DNA of 41,947 bases from Acidobacteriota bacterium. Its GTDB lineage: Bacteria > Acidobacteriota > UBA6911. This document shows, piece after piece, positions 34,863-41,947 of this stretch. The stretch covers positions 1 through 41,947 of the forward strand of contig JAFGAO010000263.1 of NCBI GenBank assembly GCA_016933615.1, given 5' to 3'. The notes under the pieces were generated by a model. The model saw only the letters and a list, made by a program, of their open reading frames with translations, searched no databases and was not told the DNA's origin. Within the stretch, counting starts at the first letter, position 1. The number at the start of each line of letters is the position of its first letter. A program made the position numbers and the translations under genes.

Positions 34863-35915
34863 TCAGCGGTGTTCGCCGTTGGCCCGGTCCATGATCTGTT
34901 TGATCTTTATCCCCAGCTCTCCCAGGCCGGCGATTTTCCCGTCGATGTACGGCTGTACGATCGATTTCCATCTTTCCCTTTCGGCTTCGGGTACGTCGTA
35001 TATTTCCGCGCCGAGCTCGATCAGGGCGCTGCGGTCCGTCTCCTTCCATGCCCGGACCTGGTACGCGTTCATTTCGTCGCAGGCCTTTACGGCCTCTTCC
35101 ATAAAGATGCGCTGCACGTCCGGGGGCATTGCATTCCAGACGTCCAGGTTGATGTTGTAGGAAAGGAAGGTCGGCTGGGCGTAAAAAACGGTGACGTATC
35201 TGGCCGAGTCGGTGAGCCGGTAGACGATGTCGGACCGCATCGAGTTCAGCACCGCGTCCACGGTGCCCTTGGAAAGGCTGGAGTAGAAATCGGTCCAGAA
35301 AACGGTAACGGGCGCCGCTCCCATGGCGGTCGCCAGCGCCGAACCCTGGGGATTCCCCGTGCCCACCAGCAGCCCTTTCCAGTCCTCCAGCGTTTTGACC
35401 GGCCGTTTGGATATCAGTTCCTGCGCGCCCGTGGTGTAGGCCGCAAGCCCCTTCATGTTCAGGTGCTTCTCGAAAATTTCCCGGCTGAGCAGCTCCAGGA
35501 GAGGCTGCGCGGCGGCGACGTTGGCCTCGATGCTGTCGTAGGACATCGGATACTCGGCCAGCCCCCTGTGGAGCCCCTCAAAAATACCTATGCCGACCAA
35601 GGACATTTCCACCGAACCCAGCCGCACGGCATCGTAGGTTTCGGGAACCTTCACCATCGTTTCGCCGGGAAATACTCTGACCTCGTAGGCGCCGGCCGTT
35701 CTCCGCTTGACGGCGTCGGCGAATTTTTCGGCATTCAGGGTAAGCTCGTCTCCCGGGGGATTGGGGATGGCCAGCCTTAGGGTCTTTTTTCCCGCCGGTC
35801 CGGAGGATGGCGATCCCGCGCCGGTTTGCGGCGGGGAGCAGGAGGCCGTGTTGAGGACGGCACAGATCAAGAGAATGGACAGGAAGGCGGGCGTGTTGCT
35901 TTCTGAAATTGTCAT
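34863..35915 (-). CDS. dctP: TRAP transporter substrate-binding protein DctP
   Basis: A 350-residue periplasmic binding protein. The N-terminus has a hydrophobic segment ending in LNTASC, a plausible lipobox, so it is probably lipid-anchored. The mature protein shows the family pattern: LRLAIPNPPGDELTLNAEKF, AVRLGSVEMSLVGIG, then VKTLEDWKGLLVGTGNPQGS. The conserved ligand-contacting Arg position around MRSDIVYRL and a C-terminal helix-rich end are present. It is first of the leftward cluster, so transcription probably starts in the 70-bp gap before it. Substrate is not predictable from sequence alone. Confidence 0.94.
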   Translation of the reverse strand: MTISESNTPAFLSILLICAVLNTASCSPPQTGAGSPSSGPAGKKTLRLAIPNPPGDELTLNAEKFADAVKRRTAGAYEVRVFPGETMVKVPETYDAVRLGSVEMSLVGIGIFEGLHRGLAEYPMSYDSIEANVAAAQPLLELLSREIFEKHLNMKGLAAYTTGAQELISKRPVKTLEDWKGLLVGTGNPQGSALATAMGAAPVTVFWTDFYSSLSKGTVDAVLNSMRSDIVYRLTDSARYVTVFYAQPTFLSYNINLDVWNAMPPDVQRIFMEEAVKACDEMNAYQVRAWKETDRSALIELGAEIYDVPEAERERWKSIVQPYIDGKIAGLGELGIKIKQIMDRANGEHR

Positions 35916-35985
35916 CTCCCTTGCTTTGCCTCTTATGAAAAAAAAACGGAGGGCTTACTGTATACGATAAGGGCGGCCGGAGAAA

Positions 35986-36924
35986 TCATTTTGTGCAGGG
36001 CGCCGGGCAGGAACGCATTTCACCCCTGCAGCGCAATACAGGCGGCGGCGCGCAGGCAAGCTCCATCCATTCGCCCGATTCCGGATGGTGGAAACCGAGG
36101 AGCATGTTGTGCAGGAAATAGCCCAGGTCCGAAGGCCGGGCGCGGCTGCCGGGTTTTGGGACGCCTCCTGCACCGTAAAGCGGGTCGCCGGCCAGGGGGA
36201 AGCCGGCGGCCGCCATGTGAATCCGGATCTGATGGGGCCGGCCGGTGGTGATGCGCACCTGTACAAGGGAACAGGCATCCCGCCTTTCCAGGACGGCTGC
36301 GTGGCTGTGTGCCGCCTTCCCCTCAGGGCAGGCGGCGAAAACACTCTTCAGGATGGGGTGAGCAACGGGGCCGACAGGAACTTCGATCCTGAATTCATCG
36401 GCATCGGGAAGGCCTGAAACCAGGGCGCGGTATACTTTGAGAACCTTGCGCCCGCTCCACTCCCGGGACAGCGACCGGCCGGCGCCGCCCGTCAATGAAA
36501 AGAGAACAATGCCCGAGGTGCCGCGCCCCAGCCGGTGCGCCGGGCTGGCTTCGGGGAACCGGCGGCGCACGAGAGCGAGGAGCGTGTTGTCCATAAAATC
36601 GCCCCCGCCGGGCATGGTGGGGAGCCCCGAGGGTTTTGCGACCGCCAGCAAATGGGCGTCCCGGTAGAGAATCGCGTACGCGCCAGGGGCATGCGGCTCT
36701 TTCCAGGGGGGGCGGACCCAGGTCAGGCGCTGCCCCGTCTTCAAGAGCTCGTCCGGGCGTGCAGGCCTGCCGTCGACAAGCACCCGCGCGCAGTCGATAC
36801 GCCGCAGCCACTCCGCCCGCGTGGAGGACGGGTAGCGTCGGGCCAGGTAGTCGATGACCCTTTCCCCGGCGGCTTCGGAGCCGACGAAGCTTCGATATTC
36901 GAACCCCCGATTCAAAGAAGCCAA
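35986..36924 (-). CDS. RluA-family pseudouridine synthase-like protein, catalytic Asp replaced
   Basis: A 312-residue protein with an S4-like N-terminal RNA-binding region (RVIDYLARRYPSSTRAEWLR, then RVLVDGRPARPDELLKTG) and the RluA catalytic fold: YRDAHLLAVAKPSGLPTMPG, then AHRLGRGTSGIVLF, then ITTGRPHQIRIHMAAAGFPL and GDPLYG. In active RluA enzymes motif II reads HRLDxxTSG with the nucleophilic Asp; here position 133 is Gly (HRLGRGTSG). That variant occurs in a subgroup of the superfamily whose chemistry I cannot state. Otherwise the fold is complete. The start TTG 36924 has weak ribosome-site support. Cytoplasmic, unlinked to its neighbours. Confidence 0.88.
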   Translation of the reverse strand: MASLNRGFEYRSFVGSEAAGERVIDYLARRYPSSTRAEWLRRIDCARVLVDGRPARPDELLKTGQRLTWVRPPWKEPHAPGAYAILYRDAHLLAVAKPSGLPTMPGGGDFMDNTLLALVRRRFPEASPAHRLGRGTSGIVLFSLTGGAGRSLSREWSGRKVLKVYRALVSGLPDADEFRIEVPVGPVAHPILKSVFAACPEGKAAHSHAAVLERRDACSLVQVRITTGRPHQIRIHMAAAGFPLAGDPLYGAGGVPKPGSRARPSDLGYFLHNMLLGFHHPESGEWMELACAPPPVLRCRGEMRSCPAPCTK

Positions 36925-37452
36925 TTTAGAAATCCGTTTTAATGTGGAACCGCTTCCTGCAGGAGACGTTGCCTTTATCGGGCGATTTTATTCAAACAAT
37001 TGTCCGTTTCCCGATGAACAGGAACGGGGGCATGCCCGCCGCCCGAATCAAGCCGCCGCATGAAACAGAAAACGTCAAAGACTTCGCGGATATACCGCAT
37101 CATCTCTCGGTGGTTCATTGTACCGGGCTGCTTCTTTTGCATTCTCATGGTACTGCACGCACCATCATAGGAGATTCGCGCCGGCGGCGCCAGATTTCTT
37201 GATTTATTCCGGCGGAATACGTCTATAATACCCGGTCGAGACCGGTGCATTTGTTTTCATGAACCCTACAACGACGAAGCGGTTCACTACGGCTATTGCA
37301 GGGGAACCGAGACCTACCGCTACGTCCGTGAAATCATGGAACGCTATAACCAGTACAGGCTTTTTATCTGATGACGCGGCGCCGGCGGCACGGAGATTCC
37401 GTGCGGCCGAAGGCGCGGGCGGGGAATTCAAGGTCGGGAAAGGAGGACGGTT
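36925..37452. other. 528-bp gap with gene remnants
   Basis: No intact gene found. One stretch (37261-37371) reads as a protein C-terminus and is listed separately. The rest has short open frames on both strands without protein character. A small dyad (CCGGTCGAGACCGG) lies near 37232-37245. Confidence 0.55.
37261..37371 (+). pseudogene. Possible 3' remnant of an unknown gene
   Basis: The frame reads EPYNDEAVHYGYCRGTETYR then YVREIMERYNQYRLFI and a stop. The rich Tyr/Glu/Arg composition and regular spacing look like a real folded C-terminus, unlike the sequence around it. There is no start codon or ribosome site and the upstream frame loses sense, so it is probably the tail of a deleted gene. 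Family not recognised. Confidence 0.35.
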
Positions 37453-37848
37453 ATGAGGTTTCAAGCGCTTGCCGTTGCGGCGCCTATTTTTTGCCTGATG
37501 GTTTTGGCGGCTGCGGCCGCCGATATTACCGGGACGTGGATCGCAGAAATGCCGGGCGGATCCGGCGGCAGTTTTACCTTCAATCTCAAGGCGGATGGAG
37601 CGAACCTGACCGGCACCATGTCCGGGCCCAGGGGGGGCGAAAACGAGATTGTCGACGGGAAAATCGACGGAGATAAAGTCTCCTTCGCCGTGAAGGTCGG
37701 CGGGACGGGAGGAAACGAAATGAAAATCAACTACAGCGGGACCGTTTCCGGGGAAGAAATGAAACTGACCTTTGAATTCGAGGGGATGGGCGGACCCGGC
37801 GGCGAGCCCGGAGCCGAACCCATGGAGCTGCTTGCCAGGCGTCGATAA
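37453..37848 (+). CDS. Small exported beta-rich protein
   Basis: A 131-residue protein with a signal peptide (to about residue 23, AAAAAD) and a mature part of alternating strands: GTWIAEMPGGSGGSFTFNLK, ANLTGTMSGPRGGENEIVDG, KIDGDKVSFAVKVGG, YSGTVSGEEMKLTFEFEG. The G-T-W start and repeated L-x-G-x(2)-G/S turns resemble small lipocalin-like or META-type beta-barrel domains often found in Acidobacteriota with no known role. AGGAGG lies 6 bases before the ATG. Convergent with the next gene (6 bp apart). Confidence 0.8.
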   Translation: MRFQALAVAAPIFCLMVLAAAAADITGTWIAEMPGGSGGSFTFNLKADGANLTGTMSGPRGGENEIVDGKIDGDKVSFAVKVGGTGGNEMKINYSGTVSGEEMKLTFEFEGMGGPGGEPGAEPMELLARRR

Positions 37849-37854
37849 TCTTCT

Positions 37855-38349
37855 TTATTGGAAAAGAAAAGCGATGCGGTCCCTGTTGACGATCACGTAG
37901 CGCAGGTTCCGGAACAGGCCGTATTCGGGCGCCGCGGCATCCGGAAGTCCCTGGAATGCGGGTTCTACGACGACAATGAAATCGCGGCCCGGGCGCGCAT
38001 TCGCGTCCAGTGCGCGCCTGTGGATCTTTCCCGAAATCTGCAGCGGCGCCGCGCTCGAGAAATAGGCCGTCATCCGGACCTCGTCCCGCTCCTGTTTCGC
38101 CAGGTTTCGAAGCACCGCGTCCCCGGTTTCCTCCGATTCGTGGGCGAACAGGATATCCCGGATGTGCACCTGCATCCGGGAGGCGGGGATGCGCTCCTTT
38201 CCCCCGTGCCTGAGAAGCACCGCCTCCTCCAGCTCGATGAAGCGCCTCCGGGCGTTGTTGAGGTAACCCGAGAGCCGCTCTTCCCCCGTCCTTACGTGTC
38301 CCTTGATCAGGAAGGAATCCGTGTAGAGCACATCCTTCAGGAATCTCAT
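37855..38349 (-). CDS. Conserved protein of unknown function
   Basis: A 164-residue protein starting at ATG 38349, 8 bp after the propeller-protein stop, so co-transcribed with it. Visible segments are DVLYTDSFLIKGHVRTGEER, LSGYLNNARRRFIELEEAVL, RDILFAHESEETGDA and the end NLRYVIVNRDRIAFLF. No signal peptide or TM helix. The second segment looks like a beta-strand-rich domain in which an upstream L-x-G-x-L/V pattern precedes a phospho-independent, unknown fold; I cannot name it. A linked function with the propeller protein is only positional. Confidence 0.65.
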   Translation of the reverse strand: MRFLKDVLYTDSFLIKGHVRTGEERLSGYLNNARRRFIELEEAVLLRHGGKERIPASRMQVHIRDILFAHESEETGDAVLRNLAKQERDEVRMTAYFSSAAPLQISGKIHRRALDANARPGRDFIVVVEPAFQGLPDAAAPEYGLFRNLRYVIVNRDRIAFLFQ

Positions 38350-38357
38350 AGGATTTT

Positions 38358-39743
38358 CTATTTCCCTATGCAGAACAGCGTCCCGTCGCTGCGCAGGATC
38401 AGGTTGCCGCCCGATATGGCCGGAGAGGCGACCATGCGCTCGTCGAGAGGATTTTGGGACAGGACGTTGGGTTCCCGGCCGGCTTCCAGAACGTACGTGT
38501 CCCCCGTTTCGCTGACCATATAAACTTTTCCGTCCCCGGCCACCGGGGATGCGAAGAAGATCCCGCCCAGTCTTTTCCGCCACAGGGTCTTGCCGTCGGC
38601 GGCGTCCGCGCAGGTTACGACCCCGACCTCGTTGGTGACGTAGAGCAGGCCCTCGTAATACAGGATCGAGGGAACGTAGGATGCGCCGCCGGACGAGCGC
38701 CACAGGATGCCGGTGCCGGTGACGTCGCCCCGGCCTCCGGGCCGGATGGCCAGGAAATCGCTGTTGCGGTACCCCCGGACCATGTAGAGGATCCCGTCAT
38801 GAAAGACCGGGGTCGGGACGGGCGTCTGCCGCCACGCGCCCGCGTGCCACAGCGGTTTTCCGGTGCCGGGATCGTAGGCGTCGATGCGTTCGCTGGAATT
38901 GATGATCAGCTCTTCTCCCCCGGCGCTGCGGATGGCCAGCGGCGTGCTGTGGGAAATCCACTCCTTGCCGCGGTCCGCCTTCCACCGTTCGGCCCCGGTC
39001 CTTTTATCCAGCGCCAGAAGGTAGGAATCCCCGGAATGGTCGCAGAGCAGGAAAAGGGAATCCCCGTGAAGAGCCGGGGAGCTTCCGTGCCCCCAGCGCG
39101 TGGTGAACGGGGAGTATTCCTCACCCAAATGGCGTTTCCATGCAACCCGGCCCTCCATGTCGAGCGCGAATATCTGTCCGTTTCCGAACCAGGCGTACAC
39201 CAGGGTTCCGTCCGTTACCGGTGTCGGCGTGGCGAGATTGTGCTTTTCGTGCAGTTCCGGAAGCATCCCGGTCGCAGGAGTTTTGAATTCCCAGAGCCGT
39301 TTGCCGTCGGCCAGGCGGAAAGACTCGACGATCAAATAAACCGCCCCGTCCTCCGCGTCCGGATTTGCTTCGCGCCCCCCGATCGGGTTTTCGCGGCCGG
39401 ACAGCTCCCGGTCGTCCCGGGCCAGCAGCGGGTACGTGCCCTGCTGCAGGCGTATGCGCCCCTGCTGGGAAGTGACGAAAATCCTGTCCCCCCAAACAAT
39501 GGGGGACGAGGCGCCCAATCCCGCCAGGGAAGCCTTCCATTTGACGTGCTCTTCGGCGTTCCAATGCGTGGGCAGACCGGAAGAGCCGGAAACGCCGCTG
39601 CTCGACGGGCCGCGCCATTGCGGCCAGTTTTCCGCCAGGGCCCAGGGCAGGCTCAGCAGCAGCGCGAGAAACGCGGCCGTGCACGCTCCCGCGGCGGAAG
39701 AAGAACGACGACGCGGGAAACCTCGGCCGGAGTGTTCAAGCAT
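38358..39743 (-). CDS. Exported PQQ-like beta-propeller protein
   Basis: About 461 residues with a signal peptide (FLALLLSLPWALA) and an eight-bladed-type propeller of PQQ-like repeats: WPQWRGPSSSGVS near the mature N-terminus, then FRLADGKRLWEFKTPA, FALDMEGRVAWKRHLG, ALDKRTGAERWKADRG, YDPGTGKPLWHAGAW, CADAADGKTLWRKRLG. Each unit carries the characteristic A-x-D-x-x-x-G-x-x-x-W. Stand-alone PQQ-like propellers of this type are not dehydrogenases; most are scaffolds of unknown role. ATG 39743 has GGGGAA 7 bases upstream; ATG 39815, 24 codons earlier, is the alternative. Confidence 0.9.
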   Translation of the reverse strand: MLEHSGRGFPRRRSSSAAGACTAAFLALLLSLPWALAENWPQWRGPSSSGVSGSSGLPTHWNAEEHVKWKASLAGLGASSPIVWGDRIFVTSQQGRIRLQQGTYPLLARDDRELSGRENPIGGREANPDAEDGAVYLIVESFRLADGKRLWEFKTPATGMLPELHEKHNLATPTPVTDGTLVYAWFGNGQIFALDMEGRVAWKRHLGEEYSPFTTRWGHGSSPALHGDSLFLLCDHSGDSYLLALDKRTGAERWKADRGKEWISHSTPLAIRSAGGEELIINSSERIDAYDPGTGKPLWHAGAWRQTPVPTPVFHDGILYMVRGYRNSDFLAIRPGGRGDVTGTGILWRSSGGASYVPSILYYEGLLYVTNEVGVVTCADAADGKTLWRKRLGGIFFASPVAGDGKVYMVSETGDTYVLEAGREPNVLSQNPLDERMVASPAISGGNLILRSDGTLFCIGK

Positions 39744-40224
39744 CGATTCGTTCCCCTGTGATGCGGCGGAACCGGCCCTGACTTCGGAGCGGCTCCCGGC
39801 GCTTGCGTTTTTCATGACAGGAGCATGACAGGATGAGAAAACGGAGTCAACAAAACCCTGAACCCCGCCGGATGCGCCTCTAAAAGGAATGCCCCGGCGA
39901 GAGACGGCTGTTTTATAAAAATCCCGCACGTGCCCGTGCTCCCGGGACGATAAGTACCATGAATGCGATCGTTGCCCGGGATGTTCTCTGCGCCGTCGGG
40001 AAGGCGCGCGGTCCGGCCTTCTGCAGGTCTGCAATCGCAATCGGGGCCCCGGGGGGCGCCTTTCGGGCGGAAAACCGGATCGGCACGGATGGTTTTGCAC
40101 CTGCATGCGGAGAATGCTTGAGATAACGCAAGTTTAATTATAAGATCCGTCGCCGGGGACCCTCTAAAATGAAAGAGCGGTCTTTGGGTCCTGAAATATC
40201 CTGTCTGTATGAGGATTGTGCTGC
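39744..40224. other. Intergenic region before the DD-peptidase gene
   Basis: About 480 bp between two divergent genes. The first 75 bp may encode an alternative N-terminus of the propeller protein. The rest has no protein-like frame, and I see no convincing promoter or hairpin in it. Confidence 0.5.
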
Positions 40225-41157
40225 ATGCCGTTTCTGAAAAGTCTTCATCGCGCTTTCTTCATCAAGATTCAGAACAGCTTTTTCAGCGCGAAAAAAATCC
40301 GGACTTCCCGCTCAAAACAGGCTTTCTGCAGAACAATCCGGACTAAAACCGCGATTGCCGTTCTTGCCCTGGCGGGTTTCCTGTCCAGCATCGAAGCGGG
40401 GCCTGCGGCCAAGGTCCGCGATCCCAGGCTTGGTTCCAGCGCCGTCGTCGTGCTGGACCAGAGCACGGACGAGTTCCTGCTGGCCAAGAAACCCCAGGCC
40501 GTGATGCCTATCGCGTCCATCACAAAGCTGATGACGGCCATGGTGGTCCTGGATTCGGGCATCAACATGGGGGAGCTGATTACGATAGGCGAGTCCGACA
40601 AGGACAGGATCCGCTACAGCCGCTCGCGCCTCCCCGTCGGCACGCGCCTGAGCCGCATGCAGGCCCTGCTTTTGGCCCTGATGGCCTCCGAGAACCGGGC
40701 AGCGCACGCCCTGGCGCGAACCTTCCCGGGCGGCAAGGACGAATTCGTCCGGGTGATGAATAAAAAAGCCCGGTCGCTCGGCCTCACGGAAACGCGGTTC
40801 GAGGACTCTTCGGGGCTTTCCGGGGGGAACGTTTCCTCCGCGCGGGACCTGTGCAGCCTTGTCAATGCCGCCTGCCGGTATCCGCTCATCCGGACCTTCA
40901 GCACCCGCAAGGAGCTTGTTCTCAAGAACGGGCGCAGACCCCTCCGCTTCGTGAACACGAATTCGCTGGTGCGCGCGGCCGGATGGGATATCGGCCTTTC
41001 AAAAACCGGATATATCCAGGAATCCGGGCGATGCCTGGTGATGCAGGCCTTGCTCGAGCACCGTCCCGTTGTCATTGTCCTGCTGAATGCTGCGGGCAGC
41101 CGGGCCCAGATAAACGACGTGCTTCGGATCAGGCAATGGCTCGAGAGAATCGGGTAG
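40225..41157 (+). CDS. D-Ala-D-Ala endopeptidase/carboxypeptidase, PBP7 type (S11)
   Basis: A 310-residue low-molecular-mass penicillin-binding protein that trims or cleaves peptidoglycan cross-links in the periplasm. The three active-site motifs are intact: S98-ITK101 in MPIASITKLM, S155-EN157 in MASENRAAHALA, and K260-TG in LSKTGYIQE. An N-terminal hydrophobic segment (TAIAVLALAGFLSSIEAG) after a long basic stretch acts as signal or anchor. The length and absence of a C-terminal amphipathic domain fit PBP7/8 (PbpG) rather than PBP5. I chose ATG 40225; an in-frame TTG lies 9 bases upstream. Monocistronic. Confidence 0.93.
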   Translation: MPFLKSLHRAFFIKIQNSFFSAKKIRTSRSKQAFCRTIRTKTAIAVLALAGFLSSIEAGPAAKVRDPRLGSSAVVVLDQSTDEFLLAKKPQAVMPIASITKLMTAMVVLDSGINMGELITIGESDKDRIRYSRSRLPVGTRLSRMQALLLALMASENRAAHALARTFPGGKDEFVRVMNKKARSLGLTETRFEDSSGLSGGNVSSARDLCSLVNAACRYPLIRTFSTRKELVLKNGRRPLRFVNTNSLVRAAGWDIGLSKTGYIQESGRCLVMQALLEHRPVVIVLLNAAGSRAQINDVLRIRQWLERIG

Positions 41158-41209
41158 TTCCCGGTTGGAAACCTTTTGTTCGCTCCTGCGGCCGGTTCGC
41201 GCGATTTTC

Positions 41210-41947
41210 CTACTGCTGAAAAAAAACAAAGGTGTTGTGGGGAATCTTTTGGGGATCGATGTCGTCCCCGTTGAGGATTTTACCGTCAGGGCAGCGGTAA
41301 TAGGTGGACGGGTAATTCCACTTCCTGCCTGCGATGCTGGCCGCCGGCCGGCTGGCTTTGACGCGGCCTCCGTATATATAGCCCACCAGGACCAGTGTTT
41401 TCCGCGGAGTTTCTTTCAGCAGCGCCCGCCCGGCGCTGTCCTGCTCCAGCTCGGCGCCGGTGCGGATCAGGCCGCTGGGGAAAAAATAGATCGTGGTGGA
41501 ACTCGCGTACAGCTCCCCGGCGAGTTCTTCGGCCGTATTCCCGTCTTTGCCGATTTCCAGGAACCCCTCGAAATTCTCGCTGTCGTCCATATCGTTCAGG
41601 GCGACGCTGGTCCCGGCCGGAATCCGGGCCCAGTCGTCGATCTGATCGCCGCTCTTCCGGGCGCCGTTCGGAAACGTGTAGATGGTGGAAGGATGATTGT
41701 AGCGTTCCCGGGCGATTTCCCAGGCGGAGTTGGAGCTGCTGATGACGGAAGATGTGTCGGGGATCTCGATTTTCGGAGGCGGCTTCAGAACCGCGCTTTC
41801 GATGGATGCCACCAGGACCGGTTCGGGCATTTCCGGGAAGAGGAACGCGGCCAGTTCCTTGTCGGCGTTTTTCAGGCGGCCTGCCTTCACATCCGGATCG
41901 TGGTCGGGCTGCGATTCCAGGCCGAGCCGGGCGCGGACTTCGGGCTG
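41210..41947 (-). CDS. Triple-repeat protein, 5' end outside window
   Basis: The frame is open to the window edge, so the start is missing (245 codons seen). The C-terminal part contains three related units of about 55-70 residues: AWEIARERYNHPSTIYTFPN then GARKSGDQIDD; AEELAGELYASSTTIYFFPS then GLIRTGAELEQD; ASIAGRKWNYPSTYYRCPDG then KILNGDDIDPQ. Each runs into a strand such as GTSVAL, KTLVLVGY or NTFVFF. The pattern A-x-x-I/L-A-x(6)-P/S-S-T-x-Y-x-x-P-x-G-x(4)-G has LysM-like features (strand-helix-helix-strand), suggesting cell-wall or glycan binding, but I cannot confirm the family. Convergent with the DD-peptidase gene. Confidence 0.65.
   Translation of the reverse strand, partial: QPEVRARLGLESQPDHDPDVKAGRLKNADKELAAFLFPEMPEPVLVASIESAVLKPPPKIEIPDTSSVISSSNSAWEIARERYNHPSTIYTFPNGARKSGDQIDDWARIPAGTSVALNDMDDSENFEGFLEIGKDGNTAEELAGELYASSTTIYFFPSGLIRTGAELEQDSAGRALLKETPRKTLVLVGYIYGGRVKASRPAASIAGRKWNYPSTYYRCPDGKILNGDDIDPQKIPHNTFVFFQQ

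Overview
The window is about 42 kb of GC-rich chromosome from a Gram-negative, probably heterotrophic bacterium. Exported peptidases (M1 aminopeptidase, tricorn-type S41, M28, M50), a PQQ-type propeller protein, an OstA-like LPS-transport protein, MurB, DsbD and a TRAP transporter fit the Acidobacteriota/Aminicenantes neighbourhood. That placement is inference from gene content; no rRNA is present.

Layout. Bases 1-12,870 are core chromosome: lemA, murB, dsbD, a DUF971 protein, a cold-shock gene, an M1 aminopeptidase, then a same-strand run of aldo/keto reductase, Kbl-type PLP acyltransferase and tricorn protease. A complete tRNA-Lys(CTT) lies at 12,870-12,945. Its 3' 45 bp recur exactly at 27,119-27,163, so 12,901-27,163 is an integrated element of about 14.3 kb. 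Inside are a tyrosine integrase and excisionase-like gene beside the tRNA, a broken ORF6N gene, a collapsed cytosine methyltransferase, ParB-like and HNH genes, and at the far end a phage replication cassette (replication protein, DnaC-like loader, HTH protein, second HNH gene). No phage structural genes are present. The leftward phage genes are interrupted by a rightward cassette: an AraC-type mini-regulator, a tandem-repeat operator-like site abutting a -35 box, an inverted repeat in a long leader, a roughly 2,000-residue secreted SpvB/VCBS/RHS protein with an AT-rich glycine-rich C-terminal domain, and a tiny two-TM protein starting 2 bases after its stop codon. I read this as a polymorphic toxin-immunity pair carried on a decayed prophage or satellite.

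Bases 27,164-41,947 are chromosome again: an OstA-like protein whose stop codon is built from the complement of the tRNA CCA end, two small membrane proteins, an M50 site-2 protease, and a leftward cluster dctP-dctQ-dctM-UGSC protein-M28 peptidase. The UGSC gene has an in-frame UGA within a U-P-G-C motif, with coding sense continuing for 479 codons, so I call it a selenoprotein of 588 residues. Then follow an RluA-family protein lacking the usual catalytic Asp, a small secreted beta-rich protein, an unknown protein co-directional with a PQQ-like propeller protein, a PBP7-type DD-peptidase, and a truncated gene with three tandem repeats.

The two most interesting systems are the mobile RHS toxin cassette with its apparent dedicated regulator, and the TRAP-linked UGSC selenoprotein.
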